From Lewinellaceae bacterium (GTDB taxonomy: Bacteria; Bacteroidota; Bacteroidia; Chitinophagales; Saprospiraceae), in the NCBI GenBank assembly GCA_020636225.1, contig JACJYI010000004.1:434001-498000 (forward strand): 64,000 nt of DNA, written 5' to 3'. The notes below the pieces were generated by a model, which ran no database searches, was not told where the DNA came from, and saw nothing but the letters and a program-made list of their open reading frames with translations. Positions 50,394 through 58,522 of the stretch are shown here, piece by piece. The stretch's first letter is position 1. Every line of letters starts with the position of its first letter. The translations under genes were made by a program, and so were the position numbers.

Positions 50394-51653
50394 CTAAAAT
50401 CCCGGCCTCAACGCATGCAGATAATTGACCAACGGCTGTTCAGAGATCTTTCCGGACAGGTCCAGCCATCGGATAAATCCTTCGAACATCTTCTGCTCGA
50501 TGTCCAGCATGCGCAAGTCTGATTTGATACGGGCCTTTTTGGCTTCCAGGATCAACAGGGGCTCCGCAGCCAATCCGGGTAAGGCACCCGTTTCCATTTT
50601 CTTCAGAAAACTGCTTTCCCACTGTTCCTCCTCCATTTTCCTTTGTTGAAGGAGAAGCTCCATGTCTACCTGGAGAGCCGATAGCCGGTCCAGAGTCTGC
50701 TGCTGGAGAAGAGTGACCTCCTGTTCGGCTTCCAGTTGCTCCAGGGCCAGCTCCTGTCGTTTGACATTCCCGGCCCTGGCGTGGGGAATATTCAGGCCCA
50801 GGCTGATACTGAAGTCCTCCCGGAACGGGTCCCTTGGATCCTGTTGATACCGACTTTGCACAAAATCCAGGACCTTCTGGCGCTCGGCCTTTTCCACCTG
50901 TTGTTCCAGGATGACCGCTTCCAACTTTCCCTGGGCAGCCAGGACTTGTGGAGAGATCATGCCCATTCCACTCGACATGACTTCTACCATCTGTTCGCCG
51001 GTGATCCAGGGATAGGTCATCAATTCCTGGATGGTCGGAGGGGACATGGAGGACATCATGGTCCGTTCGATTCGCTGGCGGGCAAGCCGGAGCTCGTTCA
51101 AGCGACTCATCCGCTGCTGGCGATCTTCCTCCACCTGCATCAAATCCTTGAGATCCGCTCCATCGACCTGTCCGATCTGACCCAGAACAGCGAGGTGTTG
51201 CTGGTCCAGATCCAATGCCTGTTGGACCATGGCCATTTCCCTGTCCACCATGGCCAAATCAAGGATACGTTCATACCCCTCCACCAGCGCATCATGGGTG
51301 GCTTCCCGGGTTTGCAGGGCGTATTGATCCTTCATCACCCCGACCAGATCTTCCTGACGATTCCTGGCGCGCAGGGAAGAGGGACTCAGCCGCAACAGGT
51401 ACTCTTGCTGACGCCAATCGAAATTGCCGGTTTCTGTCCGGAATTCCAGCTTGTCGATCCAGGACATGGTGGGGGGATGGGTGGCCAGAAAACCGGCGGC
51501 CTCCTCGGCCATCTGAACTTCCGGAGCACGAAGCTGTCCGGCCAGAAAGCGGCTGACCGGATCATCCTGCCCATCGACCACAGCCTGGACCAATGTCATC
51601 AGGCAGATGATCCAAATGCCTTTCAACGAACCTGTATGTGTCCGGTCAACCAT
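50394..51653 (-). CDS. TolC-like outer-membrane efflux/export protein
   Basis: A 419-residue protein with an N-terminal hydrophobic signal (WIICLMTLVQAVVDG) and long coiled-coil helices typical of outer-membrane efflux proteins: residues about 100-210 (AMVQQALDLDQQHLAVLGQIG, MQVEEDRQQRMSRLNELRLARQRI) and about 230-400 (QGKLEAVILEQQVEKAERQKVL, LEQLEAEQEVTLLQQQ). The beta-barrel segment FSISLGLNIPHA is where strands are expected. It starts directly on the stop of the HlyD gene (TGAATG). With HlyD it would form an envelope-spanning conduit. Confidence 0.75.
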   Translation of the reverse strand: MVDRTHTGSLKGIWIICLMTLVQAVVDGQDDPVSRFLAGQLRAPEVQMAEEAAGFLATHPPTMSWIDKLEFRTETGNFDWRQQEYLLRLSPSSLRARNRQEDLVGVMKDQYALQTREATHDALVEGYERILDLAMVDREMAMVQQALDLDQQHLAVLGQIGQVDGADLKDLMQVEEDRQQRMSRLNELRLARQRIERTMMSSMSPPTIQELMTYPWITGEQMVEVMSSGMGMISPQVLAAQGKLEAVILEQQVEKAERQKVLDFVQSRYQQDPRDPFREDFSISLGLNIPHARAGNVKRQELALEQLEAEQEVTLLQQQTLDRLSALQVDMELLLQQRKMEEEQWESSFLKKMETGALPGLAAEPLLILEAKKARIKSDLRMLDIEQKMFEGFIRWLDLSGKISEQPLVNYLHALRPGF

Positions 51654-52655
51654 TCAATCGCGTGATTCGAGGAACAACTGGACCTTTTCCTTTTGCAGGA
51701 ATTCATTCGCAGGGGGGATGGCCACGAGGATCTCCCGGCCATAGGTCTTGATCTCCGGCATCTTGCGCAGGCGTTCCGGGATCTCCACCACTCGCGTACC
51801 CAGTGCCACCACCTGCCCGCGACAGGACAGTTCAGGACGAACGAGGGAGACCACATCCAGCGAATCGTGCAACCTCACCTGGACCAGGAGACTTTCATGC
51901 ACGTATCCCTTGACCAGGGTCGGGTGCTGCTCATAAAAAGTGACCAAGGTCGAAAAGGAGGATTGGTGCTCACCGACCCGACCGTGGATATTCCCCACCA
52001 GCCCATCGTATGGTGCCGTAATGATCATGTTGTCCTTCCGGACCAGCAGCCAGTCCCGCTCGGATACCTGCTTCTCCCGCTGGATACGGAAGGGTGTCAT
52101 GCCGATCCGAAGCTCCTCTTTCAATTCGATCAATTGAAGAGAGTCAGCGGTAATTCCGGCTTGCAACCCGGCCAGCATTCGTTCGCGCTCCAGGGCGACA
52201 GGCGTGGCCATCTCACTGCTGGTCTGCTTGCCGACAGAAGCCAGGATCTCTTTCTGGAAGGCCAGGTTGGCTTCCCATTGGGCGATCTTCAATTTTCGCT
52301 CCTGACGTTTCTGTGCAAGGGATTCGGTTTGCTGTTGGATCCGGGATCGCATATCCGACTCCCAGATCCGCTCCCGTGCTTGCAGGTCGAGGGTCTCATG
52401 GGCTACTTTCTCCAGGCGGTAGTCCAGATCGGCCATCCTCACCTCCAACAGGGTATCGCCCTTGCTGACGGCCTGCCCCTCGTCGACCAGAATGTTGACA
52501 ATCTGCACGTCCTCCTCCAGGTTCATCTCCGTTTCCTGGTTCTCCGCGAATCCGTAGAAGTATTCCGTATGCCGGTTGTGTTGCCGGTTGAGCAACCAGA
52601 GGATGCACAAGCCCACCAGCAAAAAGAAGAACAGATAGAGGCTACGGCTGCTCAT
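51654..52655 (-). CDS. HlyD-family membrane fusion (periplasmic adaptor) protein
   Basis: A 333-residue adaptor. One N-terminal transmembrane helix (SLYLFFFLLVGLCILWLL) is followed by a biotinyl-lipoyl half (VQIVNILVDEGQAVSKGDTLLEVR), a long coiled-coil hairpin (about 80-190), the second lipoyl half (DNMIITAPYDGLVGNIHGRVGE) and a beta-barrel region ending VQLFLESRD. It connects an inner-membrane component to the TolC-like protein encoded next. No ABC or RND pump gene is in the operon; the only inner-membrane partner here is the DUF4956 protein five bases upstream. Confidence 0.85.
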   Translation of the reverse strand: MSSRSLYLFFFLLVGLCILWLLNRQHNRHTEYFYGFAENQETEMNLEEDVQIVNILVDEGQAVSKGDTLLEVRMADLDYRLEKVAHETLDLQARERIWESDMRSRIQQQTESLAQKRQERKLKIAQWEANLAFQKEILASVGKQTSSEMATPVALERERMLAGLQAGITADSLQLIELKEELRIGMTPFRIQREKQVSERDWLLVRKDNMIITAPYDGLVGNIHGRVGEHQSSFSTLVTFYEQHPTLVKGYVHESLLVQVRLHDSLDVVSLVRPELSCRGQVVALGTRVVEIPERLRKMPEIKTYGREILVAIPPANEFLQKEKVQLFLESRD

Positions 52656-52660
52656 GGGAT

Positions 52661-53365
52661 TTAGATTGCCGGTTGATTCTGCTCCAGGGTCACGCGCACA
52701 TCATGAAGGTCCGGAACGTGTAGCAAGGCCTTCCGGAATGCCTGGGCTTCCGCCGATCTGCGCAGAGTGAACACATAGAGATATTCCAGTCGAGGGGGGA
52801 GCTCCTCCCGGGTGATCAGGCGGAATCTCTTGATCTCCGATTCCCTGCAGTAGGTTTTCATGATCGCTTGCACCTTGCCCATGTCAAAACCATCCTCCGG
52901 TATCGTAAAGCGCAACTCCCCCAGGAAGATGGAGGGGGCATTGAAGGGCGACCAGGACAACAGAAAGGCCGCCATGCAGAAGAACCCCGTACCGACAAAG
53001 CCGATCTTGAACCCGTACACACCACAGGCCAGGCCCACGGCCAGGGAAGCAAAGATGAACAGGATATTGCGTGGGTCTGTGATATTAGTGCGAAACCGGA
53101 TGATGGCCAATGCACCGATGATGCCAAGTCCCCGGGCCACACTGTCCCCGATGGCCAGCATGATCGTGGTCGTTACCGGAGAAGCCAGTACCAACGCCTG
53201 GATGAAATGGTCCGGCCGGTGGACCATCCGGGAGGTCCGCTCATAGGTCAGGGCGATCAGCGAAGACAGGATGAGGGCACAGATCAGCGTGAATGCCAGG
53301 CTGAGTACCGTGGGATTCTCCGCATTGGTCTGGAAAGCAGTAAAATCAAAGAGTTCCAATGACAT
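52661..53365 (-). CDS. DUF4956-family membrane protein
   Basis: A 234-residue protein with four or five membrane segments (about 20-40, 65-80, 82-95, 98-118, 122-140) and a C-terminal cytoplasmic domain of about 85 residues (DGFDMGKVQAIMKTY ... HVPDLHDVRVTLEQ). DGVARGLGIIGALAIIRFRT-like sequence, here DSVARGLGIIGALAIIRF, is the family signature. DUF4956 proteins are known to co-occur with VTC-type polyphosphate polymerases and CotH proteins; here two CotH genes are nearby, but no VTC gene. It is the first gene of the DUF4956-HlyD-TolC operon. Confidence 0.85.
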   Translation of the reverse strand: MSLELFDFTAFQTNAENPTVLSLAFTLICALILSSLIALTYERTSRMVHRPDHFIQALVLASPVTTTIMLAIGDSVARGLGIIGALAIIRFRTNITDPRNILFIFASLAVGLACGVYGFKIGFVGTGFFCMAAFLLSWSPFNAPSIFLGELRFTIPEDGFDMGKVQAIMKTYCRESEIKRFRLITREELPPRLEYLYVFTLRRSAEAQAFRKALLHVPDLHDVRVTLEQNQPAI

Positions 53366-53501
53366 AGCCTTTGGACGCCTAAGTTAAGCGAAGGTTAAGT
53401 CAATGGTCTGAAAAAAACCAACAATCCAGCCCCCCCTGCTTCCAGGTGCCTGATCATAAGGCCGTTACCAACCGGAAGGATGCAGTATCATGCATAACCT
53501 T

Positions 53502-54098
53502 CTACGGGAGATCGCGATACAACCTCCCCCCATCCAGAAACTCGAACACCGGATCCGGGACCAGGTAGCGGATGCTCTTCCCCTCCCGGATCTGCTCCCG
53601 GATGAAGGTGGCGGAGATGTTCAGCTGGGGTGCATCGAAGAAGCGGACAGAGGGATGATCGTCAAAGTCCGTTCCCTCATGACCCGGTCGGCGATACACC
53701 AGAAGGGTATAGTCCCGCAACAGGATCTCATAATTCTTCCATTTGGCCAGGCTGGCCAGGTTGTCGCCGCCCATGATCAGGGAAAATGCATGCTCGGGAT
53801 ACTGGTCGCGCAAATAGGCCAATGTATCCACGGTATAGGAGGGCTTGGGGAGGGAGAATTCGATATTGGAGGCATGAAAGCCCGGATTGTCGTCGATGGC
53901 CAGCCTAACCATATGCAGTCGGTCGGCATCCCTGGCCAGGGTCTTTCTGGGCTTGTGGGGATTGTGGGGTGAGACAACAAACCAGACCTTGTCCAGATCC
54001 GCATGCTCGAGCATGTGCTGGGCAATGATCAGGTGCCCGATATGGATGGGGTTGAACGAGCCGAAGAACAGGCCGATCCGTGTGGCCTTCGCGGTCAT
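53502..54098 (-). CDS. nadD: Nicotinate-nucleotide adenylyltransferase
   Basis: NadD joins nicotinate mononucleotide and ATP to give deamido-NAD. The 198-residue protein has the nucleotidyl-transferase signature GLFFGSFNPIHIGHLIIA, VWFVVSPHNPHK, and the C-terminal LNISATFIREQIREGKSIRYLVP (ISSTxIR-like). The start at 54098 is preferred to 54140 because it directly precedes the conserved domain and overlaps the previous stop by four bases (ATGA), the usual sign of coupling. Confidence 0.95.
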   Translation of the reverse strand: MTAKATRIGLFFGSFNPIHIGHLIIAQHMLEHADLDKVWFVVSPHNPHKPRKTLARDADRLHMVRLAIDDNPGFHASNIEFSLPKPSYTVDTLAYLRDQYPEHAFSLIMGGDNLASLAKWKNYEILLRDYTLLVYRRPGHEGTDFDDHPSVRFFDAPQLNISATFIREQIREGKSIRYLVPDPVFEFLDGGRLYRDLP

Positions 54099-54556
54099 TG
54101 GTGGTCCAGTTCGTTTTCCCGGTACAGGTCGACCTTCCACACGCCCTCCTGGCGGACCAGGCGTACACTGTCCAGACGCAGCGAATCACCCGCCGCCTGC
54201 GCATACAGGCAGATGCTGGTATCGCCCGACTCCCGGCATTGGATCTCCTCAATGCTGGTGTTGACGGTATTATCCTCTTCACCGGCCGCTTCGACCATGG
54301 TGCGGATCAGCATGATCCATTCCCGGGTTTCCGCCGTGCTCCACCTGGACGCCTCATCAAACTGGTTGCGATCCATATGGATCTGCCAGTTCCGGAAGAC
54401 ATCCGCGGGTGTTTGGGGATCCTGCACCAGTTCGGGCTGCTCGTCCAGCATGCCCCTGAGCTCGTCCAGTTCAGGCGAATCACTGGTAGCCGTTTCCGTC
54501 TGACAGGAGATCACCAGGAAACTGAGAACAACAAACAGGAATCGGAGATCACGCAT
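54095..54556 (-). CDS. Small lipoprotein of unknown function
   Basis: A 153-residue protein with a lipobox (LFVVLSFLVISC, Cys17). The rest resembles small NTF2-like/DUF4878-type lipoproteins: TPADVFRNWQIHMDRNQFDEASRWSTAETREWI, a cysteine pair (IQCRESGDTSICLY) and the closing VRLVRQEGVWKVDLYRE, which is the typical last strand of that fold. Start is fixed by a perfect -7 box four bases upstream. It is translationally coupled to nadD. Confidence 0.75.
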   Translation of the reverse strand: MRDLRFLFVVLSFLVISCQTETATSDSPELDELRGMLDEQPELVQDPQTPADVFRNWQIHMDRNQFDEASRWSTAETREWIMLIRTMVEAAGEEDNTVNTSIEEIQCRESGDTSICLYAQAAGDSLRLDSVRLVRQEGVWKVDLYRENELDHQ

Positions 54557-54560
54557 GCGG

Positions 54561-54568
54561 CAAAGGTA
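54561..54568 (-). promoter_or_regulatory. -7 promoter element of the lipoprotein-nadD operon
   Basis: TACCTTTG on the minus strand, four bases before the ATG at 54556. Confidence 0.6.
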
Positions 54569-54930
54569 AGAAACCCCGATTCTCCTGACTGACTTAAGGC
54601 CTTCGCTCCCGTTGAATAAACGAAAATGTGGGATTGATCTGAAGCCCGAAAACATCAAGGACTAGCGGAATGAAGCACCAATGATCAAATCACAAACAAA
54701 TGTCAAATTCAAATGTCCAAAAAGCCAGGTTGAAGTTTATTCGTTGAAAACAACAATGTGGCCGAATAAGAATGATAGATGGAAAATGCTCAGCAAAATG
54801 AGCCTGTAGCCCAGGTTTCCTATCTGCTGAAGGTGAATAGCCTCGGGGAACAGACCCGTGTCTGAGCATAGGAAACCATGTTAATGGTTTACCGATACGC
54901 CTCTCGTTCCTGGCGGAAAAAGCCCGTTGA
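54569..54930. repeat. Gene-free stretch with a REP-like palindrome related to the RAYT field
   Basis: No gene. GGTTTCCTAT (54814-54823) and ATAGGAAACC (54868-54877) form a 10-bp inverted repeat enclosing GTAGCCC-type sequence; AAACCATGTTAATGGTTT (54873-54890) is the same palindrome type as at 24387-24406 and 25542-25561. It lies just beyond the dnaN stop and could also act in termination. Confidence 0.55.
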
Positions 54931-56046
54931 TCAGTTGCCCAACATGACGGGCATAACCAGCATCAGGATGTCCTCGCCCTCAGCCGGTTCGGCAGGCAAC
55001 AGGATGCCGGCGCGATGCGGACTGGACAGCTCGATCTTCACCTCGTCCGACTGAATGACGTTCAACATCTCCATCAGGTACTTGGCATTGAAGCCGATGG
55101 TCATGGGTTCGCCCTCAAAGCTGCAGGTCAGCTGTTCGGTCGCCTCATTGGAGAAGTCGATGTCCTGGGAGGAGATGGTCAGGCTGCCATTGCTGATGGT
55201 CAGGAGGATCTGGTTGGTGGTCTTGTTGGCATACAGGGAGATCCGCTTGACCGAGTTGAGGAAGTCCTTGCGGGACACCGTCAGGGTATTCGGATTATTG
55301 GTGGGGATCACCGCATTGTAGTCCGGATAGCGGGCATCGATCAGTCGCGCACTCATCTGGATCTCCGGAGTGGAGAAGAAGGCGTTGGACTTGTTGTAGT
55401 TGATCACCACATCATCCGTATCGTTGATCGTTCCTTTCAGGAGGTTCAGGGACTTCTTGGTGAGGATCATGGACGCCGAGCTGTCCTGCCCGGAGTGGCT
55501 CAGCTTGTACCGCACCAGCTTGTGGGCATCGGTGGCCACGAAGGTCAGGGTATCCGGCTCGATGAGGAAATAGACCCCCATCATGGCCAGGCGCATCTCA
55601 TCGTTGCCCGTGGCAAAGATGGTATGGGAGATCATGTGATGCAGTTCCATGCCGGAGATCCGGATCTCGTCCACACCATCCGGAGTGGGGGTATCCGGGA
55701 AGTCGGCCCCGTTCTCACCGGCCAGTTTGTACTTACCGAAGATAGAGGTGATCTCCACGCTGTAATTATCGGGGTCAACCTGGAAGGTGACGGGCTGCTC
55801 CGGCAGGCCTTTCAGCGTGTCCAGCAGGATACGGGCAGGAATGGCCACCTCGCCATCCTGATCGGCACTGATCTCCAGGGACGTGTTGATCGAGATATCC
55901 AGATCTGACGCGGTGATGGTCAGCTTCGGTCCACTGATGGTGAAGAGGAAGTCTTCGAGAATGGGAAGGACCGGGTTGTTCCCGATAGCTCCGCTGACCA
56001 GCTGGAGTTTTTTCAGGAGTTCGGCGGAGGAAACTGTGAACTTCAT
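54931..56046 (-). CDS. dnaN: DNA polymerase III beta subunit (sliding clamp)
   Basis: The 371-residue ring-forming clamp that tethers the replicative polymerase. It starts MKFTVSSAELLKKLQLVSGAIG and has the three clamp domains: PVLPILEDFLFTISGPKLTITASDLD, VYFLIEPDTLTFVATDAHKLVRY, and the C-terminal GFNAKYLMEMLNVIQSDEVKIELSSPHRAGILLP with the usual MLVMPVMLGN end. Length is normal. dnaA is not next to it, so this is not an evident replication origin. A -7 box lies at 56077-56084, and the gene is divergent from the M16 homologue. Confidence 0.96.
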   Translation of the reverse strand: MKFTVSSAELLKKLQLVSGAIGNNPVLPILEDFLFTISGPKLTITASDLDISINTSLEISADQDGEVAIPARILLDTLKGLPEQPVTFQVDPDNYSVEITSIFGKYKLAGENGADFPDTPTPDGVDEIRISGMELHHMISHTIFATGNDEMRLAMMGVYFLIEPDTLTFVATDAHKLVRYKLSHSGQDSSASMILTKKSLNLLKGTINDTDDVVINYNKSNAFFSTPEIQMSARLIDARYPDYNAVIPTNNPNTLTVSRKDFLNSVKRISLYANKTTNQILLTISNGSLTISSQDIDFSNEATEQLTCSFEGEPMTIGFNAKYLMEMLNVIQSDEVKIELSSPHRAGILLPAEPAEGEDILMLVMPVMLGN

Positions 56047-56076
56047 AAGGGTTGGATCTGGTGTTCTGCTCGGGCG

Positions 56077-56084
56077 CAAAGATA
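56077..56084 (-). promoter_or_regulatory. -7 promoter element of dnaN
   Basis: TATCTTTG on the minus strand, 30 bases before the dnaN ATG at 56046. Confidence 0.6.
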
Positions 56085-56129
56085 GCGCATCTCCGCATTT
56101 ATCCGTCCACGCAATGCCCGTCTCCCGGT

Positions 56130-56137
56130 TATCTTTG
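56130..56137 (+). promoter_or_regulatory. -7 promoter element of the M16 homologue gene
   Basis: TATCTTTG four bases before the ATG at 56142; divergent from the dnaN promoter across 45 bases. Confidence 0.6.
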
Positions 56138-56141
56138 CCGA

Positions 56142-57410
56142 ATGATCGATCGCCGCCATGCCCCACCCTTCCGGGAAATCGCCCACCTGGTGATGCCAGA
56201 GCCGGAAATCCGGCGACTCAGTCAGGGGATCCCACTCTATTGTATTCCCGGATCCAGCCAGGAACTGGTCAAACTGGAGGTGATCTTCCAGGTAGGACGC
56301 CTGCACGAAAAACAGCCCCTGGCCGCCCGGGCAGCGGGCCGGCTCATCCGGGAAGGGGCGGCCGGACTGGACGGAACCACCATCGCCGATCTCACGGATT
56401 TCTACGGAGGCTCCATCAGCACGACAGACAGCATGGACCACACCGGCCTGGCCCTCCACTGCCTGAGCCGCTTCTTCCAGGACCTCCTGCCGGTACTCAG
56501 CGCCATGATCCTGGAGCCCAGCTTTCCTGAGAAGGAATTCCAGCTCTTTATCCGCAACAACCAGCAACGCCTCTCGGAGGACCTCTCCAAAAACGAGGTC
56601 GTGGCCTACCGGGAAATGACCGCCATGGTCTTCGGAGCCGACCATCCCTACGGGTGGAACTCGTTTCCGGATACCTACGCCGCCCTGCAGCGACAGGATG
56701 TGATCACCTTCTGGCAGGATCACTTCCTGCAGGGCAATGCCTTGCTGATCCTCAGTGGGCATTACGATGACACGATGGTCGAGGCCATCGACCAGCAACT
56801 CTGCCGCCATCTTCGGCCCGGTGTGTCACCGACGGTTTTTCCAGCCCCCGCCCCCGTGGTCCATCGCGAACTGCGGGTACAGGAGCGCGACTCCCTGCAG
56901 AATGCCGTTCGGATCGGGCGCCTGCTGTTCGACCGCACCCATCCGGACTATTACCCCATGCACGCCGTGAACCTGATCCTGGGTGGTTACTTCGGATCGC
57001 GCCTGATGACCCAGATCCGGGAGGAACTCGGGCTGACCTACAACATCTACTCCCATATCGACGCCTTGCGATACAGTGGCTACTTCTATATCTCCGCCGA
57101 GGTCAGCAAGGAGGAGACCCAACGCACCCTGGACGAGATCCGGAAGGAGATCCTCCGACTGCGGGAAGAACCCGTCGGAGCGGAGGAATTGCTGATGATG
57201 CAGCGGTTTGCCGCCGGCAATCTCCTCCATTTGCTGGATGGTCCCTTCAATCGGGCCGATACCCTGAAAAATTTGTTGATCGAAGGGGGTACCTTTGACG
57301 ACTTCAACCAGTTGGTTCATGCCATCCGGAGCATCACCCCGGCTGAGGTCAGGGAAATGGCCCGCCAATGGCTGGATCCCGATCAAATGGTCGAAGTCGT
57401 GATCGGGTAG
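56142..57410 (+). CDS. M16-family peptidase homologue lacking the zinc motif
   Basis: A 422-residue two-lobe M16 protein. The region where active members have HxxEH reads AGRLIREGAAG (about residue 66-76), so the zinc ligands are missing. The rest of the fold is clear: DGTTIADLTDFYGGSIS, PSFPEKEFQLF, and the C-terminal R/Y pair region in LGGYFGSRLMTQIREELGLTYNIYS, which in M16 enzymes binds substrate. Such inactive subunits normally pair with a catalytic M16 partner, which is not in the window. The start at 56142 sits right after a -7 box. Confidence 0.85.
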   Translation: MIDRRHAPPFREIAHLVMPEPEIRRLSQGIPLYCIPGSSQELVKLEVIFQVGRLHEKQPLAARAAGRLIREGAAGLDGTTIADLTDFYGGSISTTDSMDHTGLALHCLSRFFQDLLPVLSAMILEPSFPEKEFQLFIRNNQQRLSEDLSKNEVVAYREMTAMVFGADHPYGWNSFPDTYAALQRQDVITFWQDHFLQGNALLILSGHYDDTMVEAIDQQLCRHLRPGVSPTVFPAPAPVVHRELRVQERDSLQNAVRIGRLLFDRTHPDYYPMHAVNLILGGYFGSRLMTQIREELGLTYNIYSHIDALRYSGYFYISAEVSKEETQRTLDEIRKEILRLREEPVGAEELLMMQRFAAGNLLHLLDGPFNRADTLKNLLIEGGTFDDFNQLVHAIRSITPAEVREMARQWLDPDQMVEVVIG

Positions 57411-57427
57411 TCGGTTATTCCGTTTCG

Positions 57428-57461
57428 TTTGCGATTTTTTTTCGTTTGCTTTGTACGTTTG
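57428..57461 (+). promoter_or_regulatory. Promoter of the mre operon (-33 and -7 elements)
   Basis: TTTG at 57428-57431 and TACGTTTG at 57454-57461 are spaced by 22 bases, as expected for Bacteroidota promoters (TTTG, 17-23 bases, TAnnTTTG). The leader to the mreB ATG at 57488 is about 20-25 bases. Confidence 0.6.
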
Positions 57462-57487
57462 TAACCCCTTCTATAGTTCTACCATCT

Positions 57488-58519
57488 ATGGGCCTTCTCA
57501 ATTTCTTCCGGCAAGAGCTGGCGATCGACCTCGGCACTGCCAATACCTTGATCATACAGGACGGGAAAGTCGTCGTGGACGAACCCTCCATTGTCGCCGT
57601 CGATCGAAAAACCGGCAAAACCATTGCCGTAGGCCGCAAGGCCATGCTGATGCATGAAAAGACCCACGACGAGATCAAGACCATCCGTCCATTGAAGGAT
57701 GGGGTGATCGCCGATTTCCAGGCCGCCGAAAGCATGATTGAAGGGCTGATCAACATGGCAGGGGGGAAGCGCCGGTTCTTCACCCACCTGAAGATGGTGA
57801 TCTGTATCCCCAGCGGGATCACCGAGGTCGAGAAGCGGGCCGTTTTTGATTCGGCCGATCACGTGGATTCAAAGGAGACCTACCTGATCCATGAACCCAT
57901 GGCTGCCGCCCTGGGGATCGGCCTGGATGTGGAAGAGCCTGTGGGGAACATGATCATCGACATCGGAGGAGGAACCACCGAGATCGCTGTGATCGCCTTG
58001 TCCGGCATCGTATCGGATCAATCCATTCGCACTGCCGGTGACGAGCTGACCGAGGATATCATCGATTACCTGAAGCGGGAACACAACCTGCTGATCGGTG
58101 AACGGACAGCCGAACAGATCAAGATCCATGTCGGCTCGGCCCTGCGGATCCTGGACAATCCTCCGGAGGATTACGCGGTGAATGGCCGCGACCTGATGAC
58201 GGGAATTCCCAAACAGATCAAGATCAACTATGCCGAGGTCGCCGAGGCCATTGATAAATCCGTGGCCAAGATCGAGGAAGCTGTCCTTCGCGCCCTGGAG
58301 AACACCCCGCCCGAGCTGGCTTCGGACATCTATCAGACCGGACTGTACCTGACGGGCGGTGGAGCATTGCTGCGCGGGCTGGACAAGCGCCTCTCCGCCA
58401 AGACCGCCCTGCCGGTGCATGTCGTTGACGATCCCTTGCGCGCCGTGGTTCGCGGTACGGGGATCGCATTGAAGAATTCGGATCGGTTCACCTTCCTGAT
58501 CGATCGAAGGAGCATGTAA
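57488..58519 (+). CDS. mreB: Rod shape-determining protein MreB (actin homologue)
   Basis: A 343-residue actin-like ATPase that forms membrane-bound filaments guiding cell-wall synthesis. It starts MGLLNFFRQELAIDLGTANT, with phosphate-1 motif AIDLGTANTLI, PLKDGVIADFQAAESMI, IDIGGGTTEIAVIALSG (phosphate 2), and TGGGALLRGLDKRL (adenosine). Start chosen at 57488 for homology; the frame upstream is open but not conserved. First gene of mreB-mreC-mreD-mrdA. Confidence 0.97.
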   Translation: MGLLNFFRQELAIDLGTANTLIIQDGKVVVDEPSIVAVDRKTGKTIAVGRKAMLMHEKTHDEIKTIRPLKDGVIADFQAAESMIEGLINMAGGKRRFFTHLKMVICIPSGITEVEKRAVFDSADHVDSKETYLIHEPMAAALGIGLDVEEPVGNMIIDIGGGTTEIAVIALSGIVSDQSIRTAGDELTEDIIDYLKREHNLLIGERTAEQIKIHVGSALRILDNPPEDYAVNGRDLMTGIPKQIKINYAEVAEAIDKSVAKIEEAVLRALENTPPELASDIYQTGLYLTGGGALLRGLDKRLSAKTALPVHVVDDPLRAVVRGTGIALKNSDRFTFLIDRRSM

Positions 58520-58522
58520 TCG

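Noticed and set aside
51693..52664. 323-codon plus-strand frame opposite the HlyD gene
   Set aside because: Same extent as the HlyD gene, His/Gln/Gly-rich, no domain; shadow.
54931..56046. Replication origin next to dnaN
   Set aside because: No dnaA gene, DnaA-box cluster or other origin genes are present; dnaN alone does not mark an origin in Bacteroidota.
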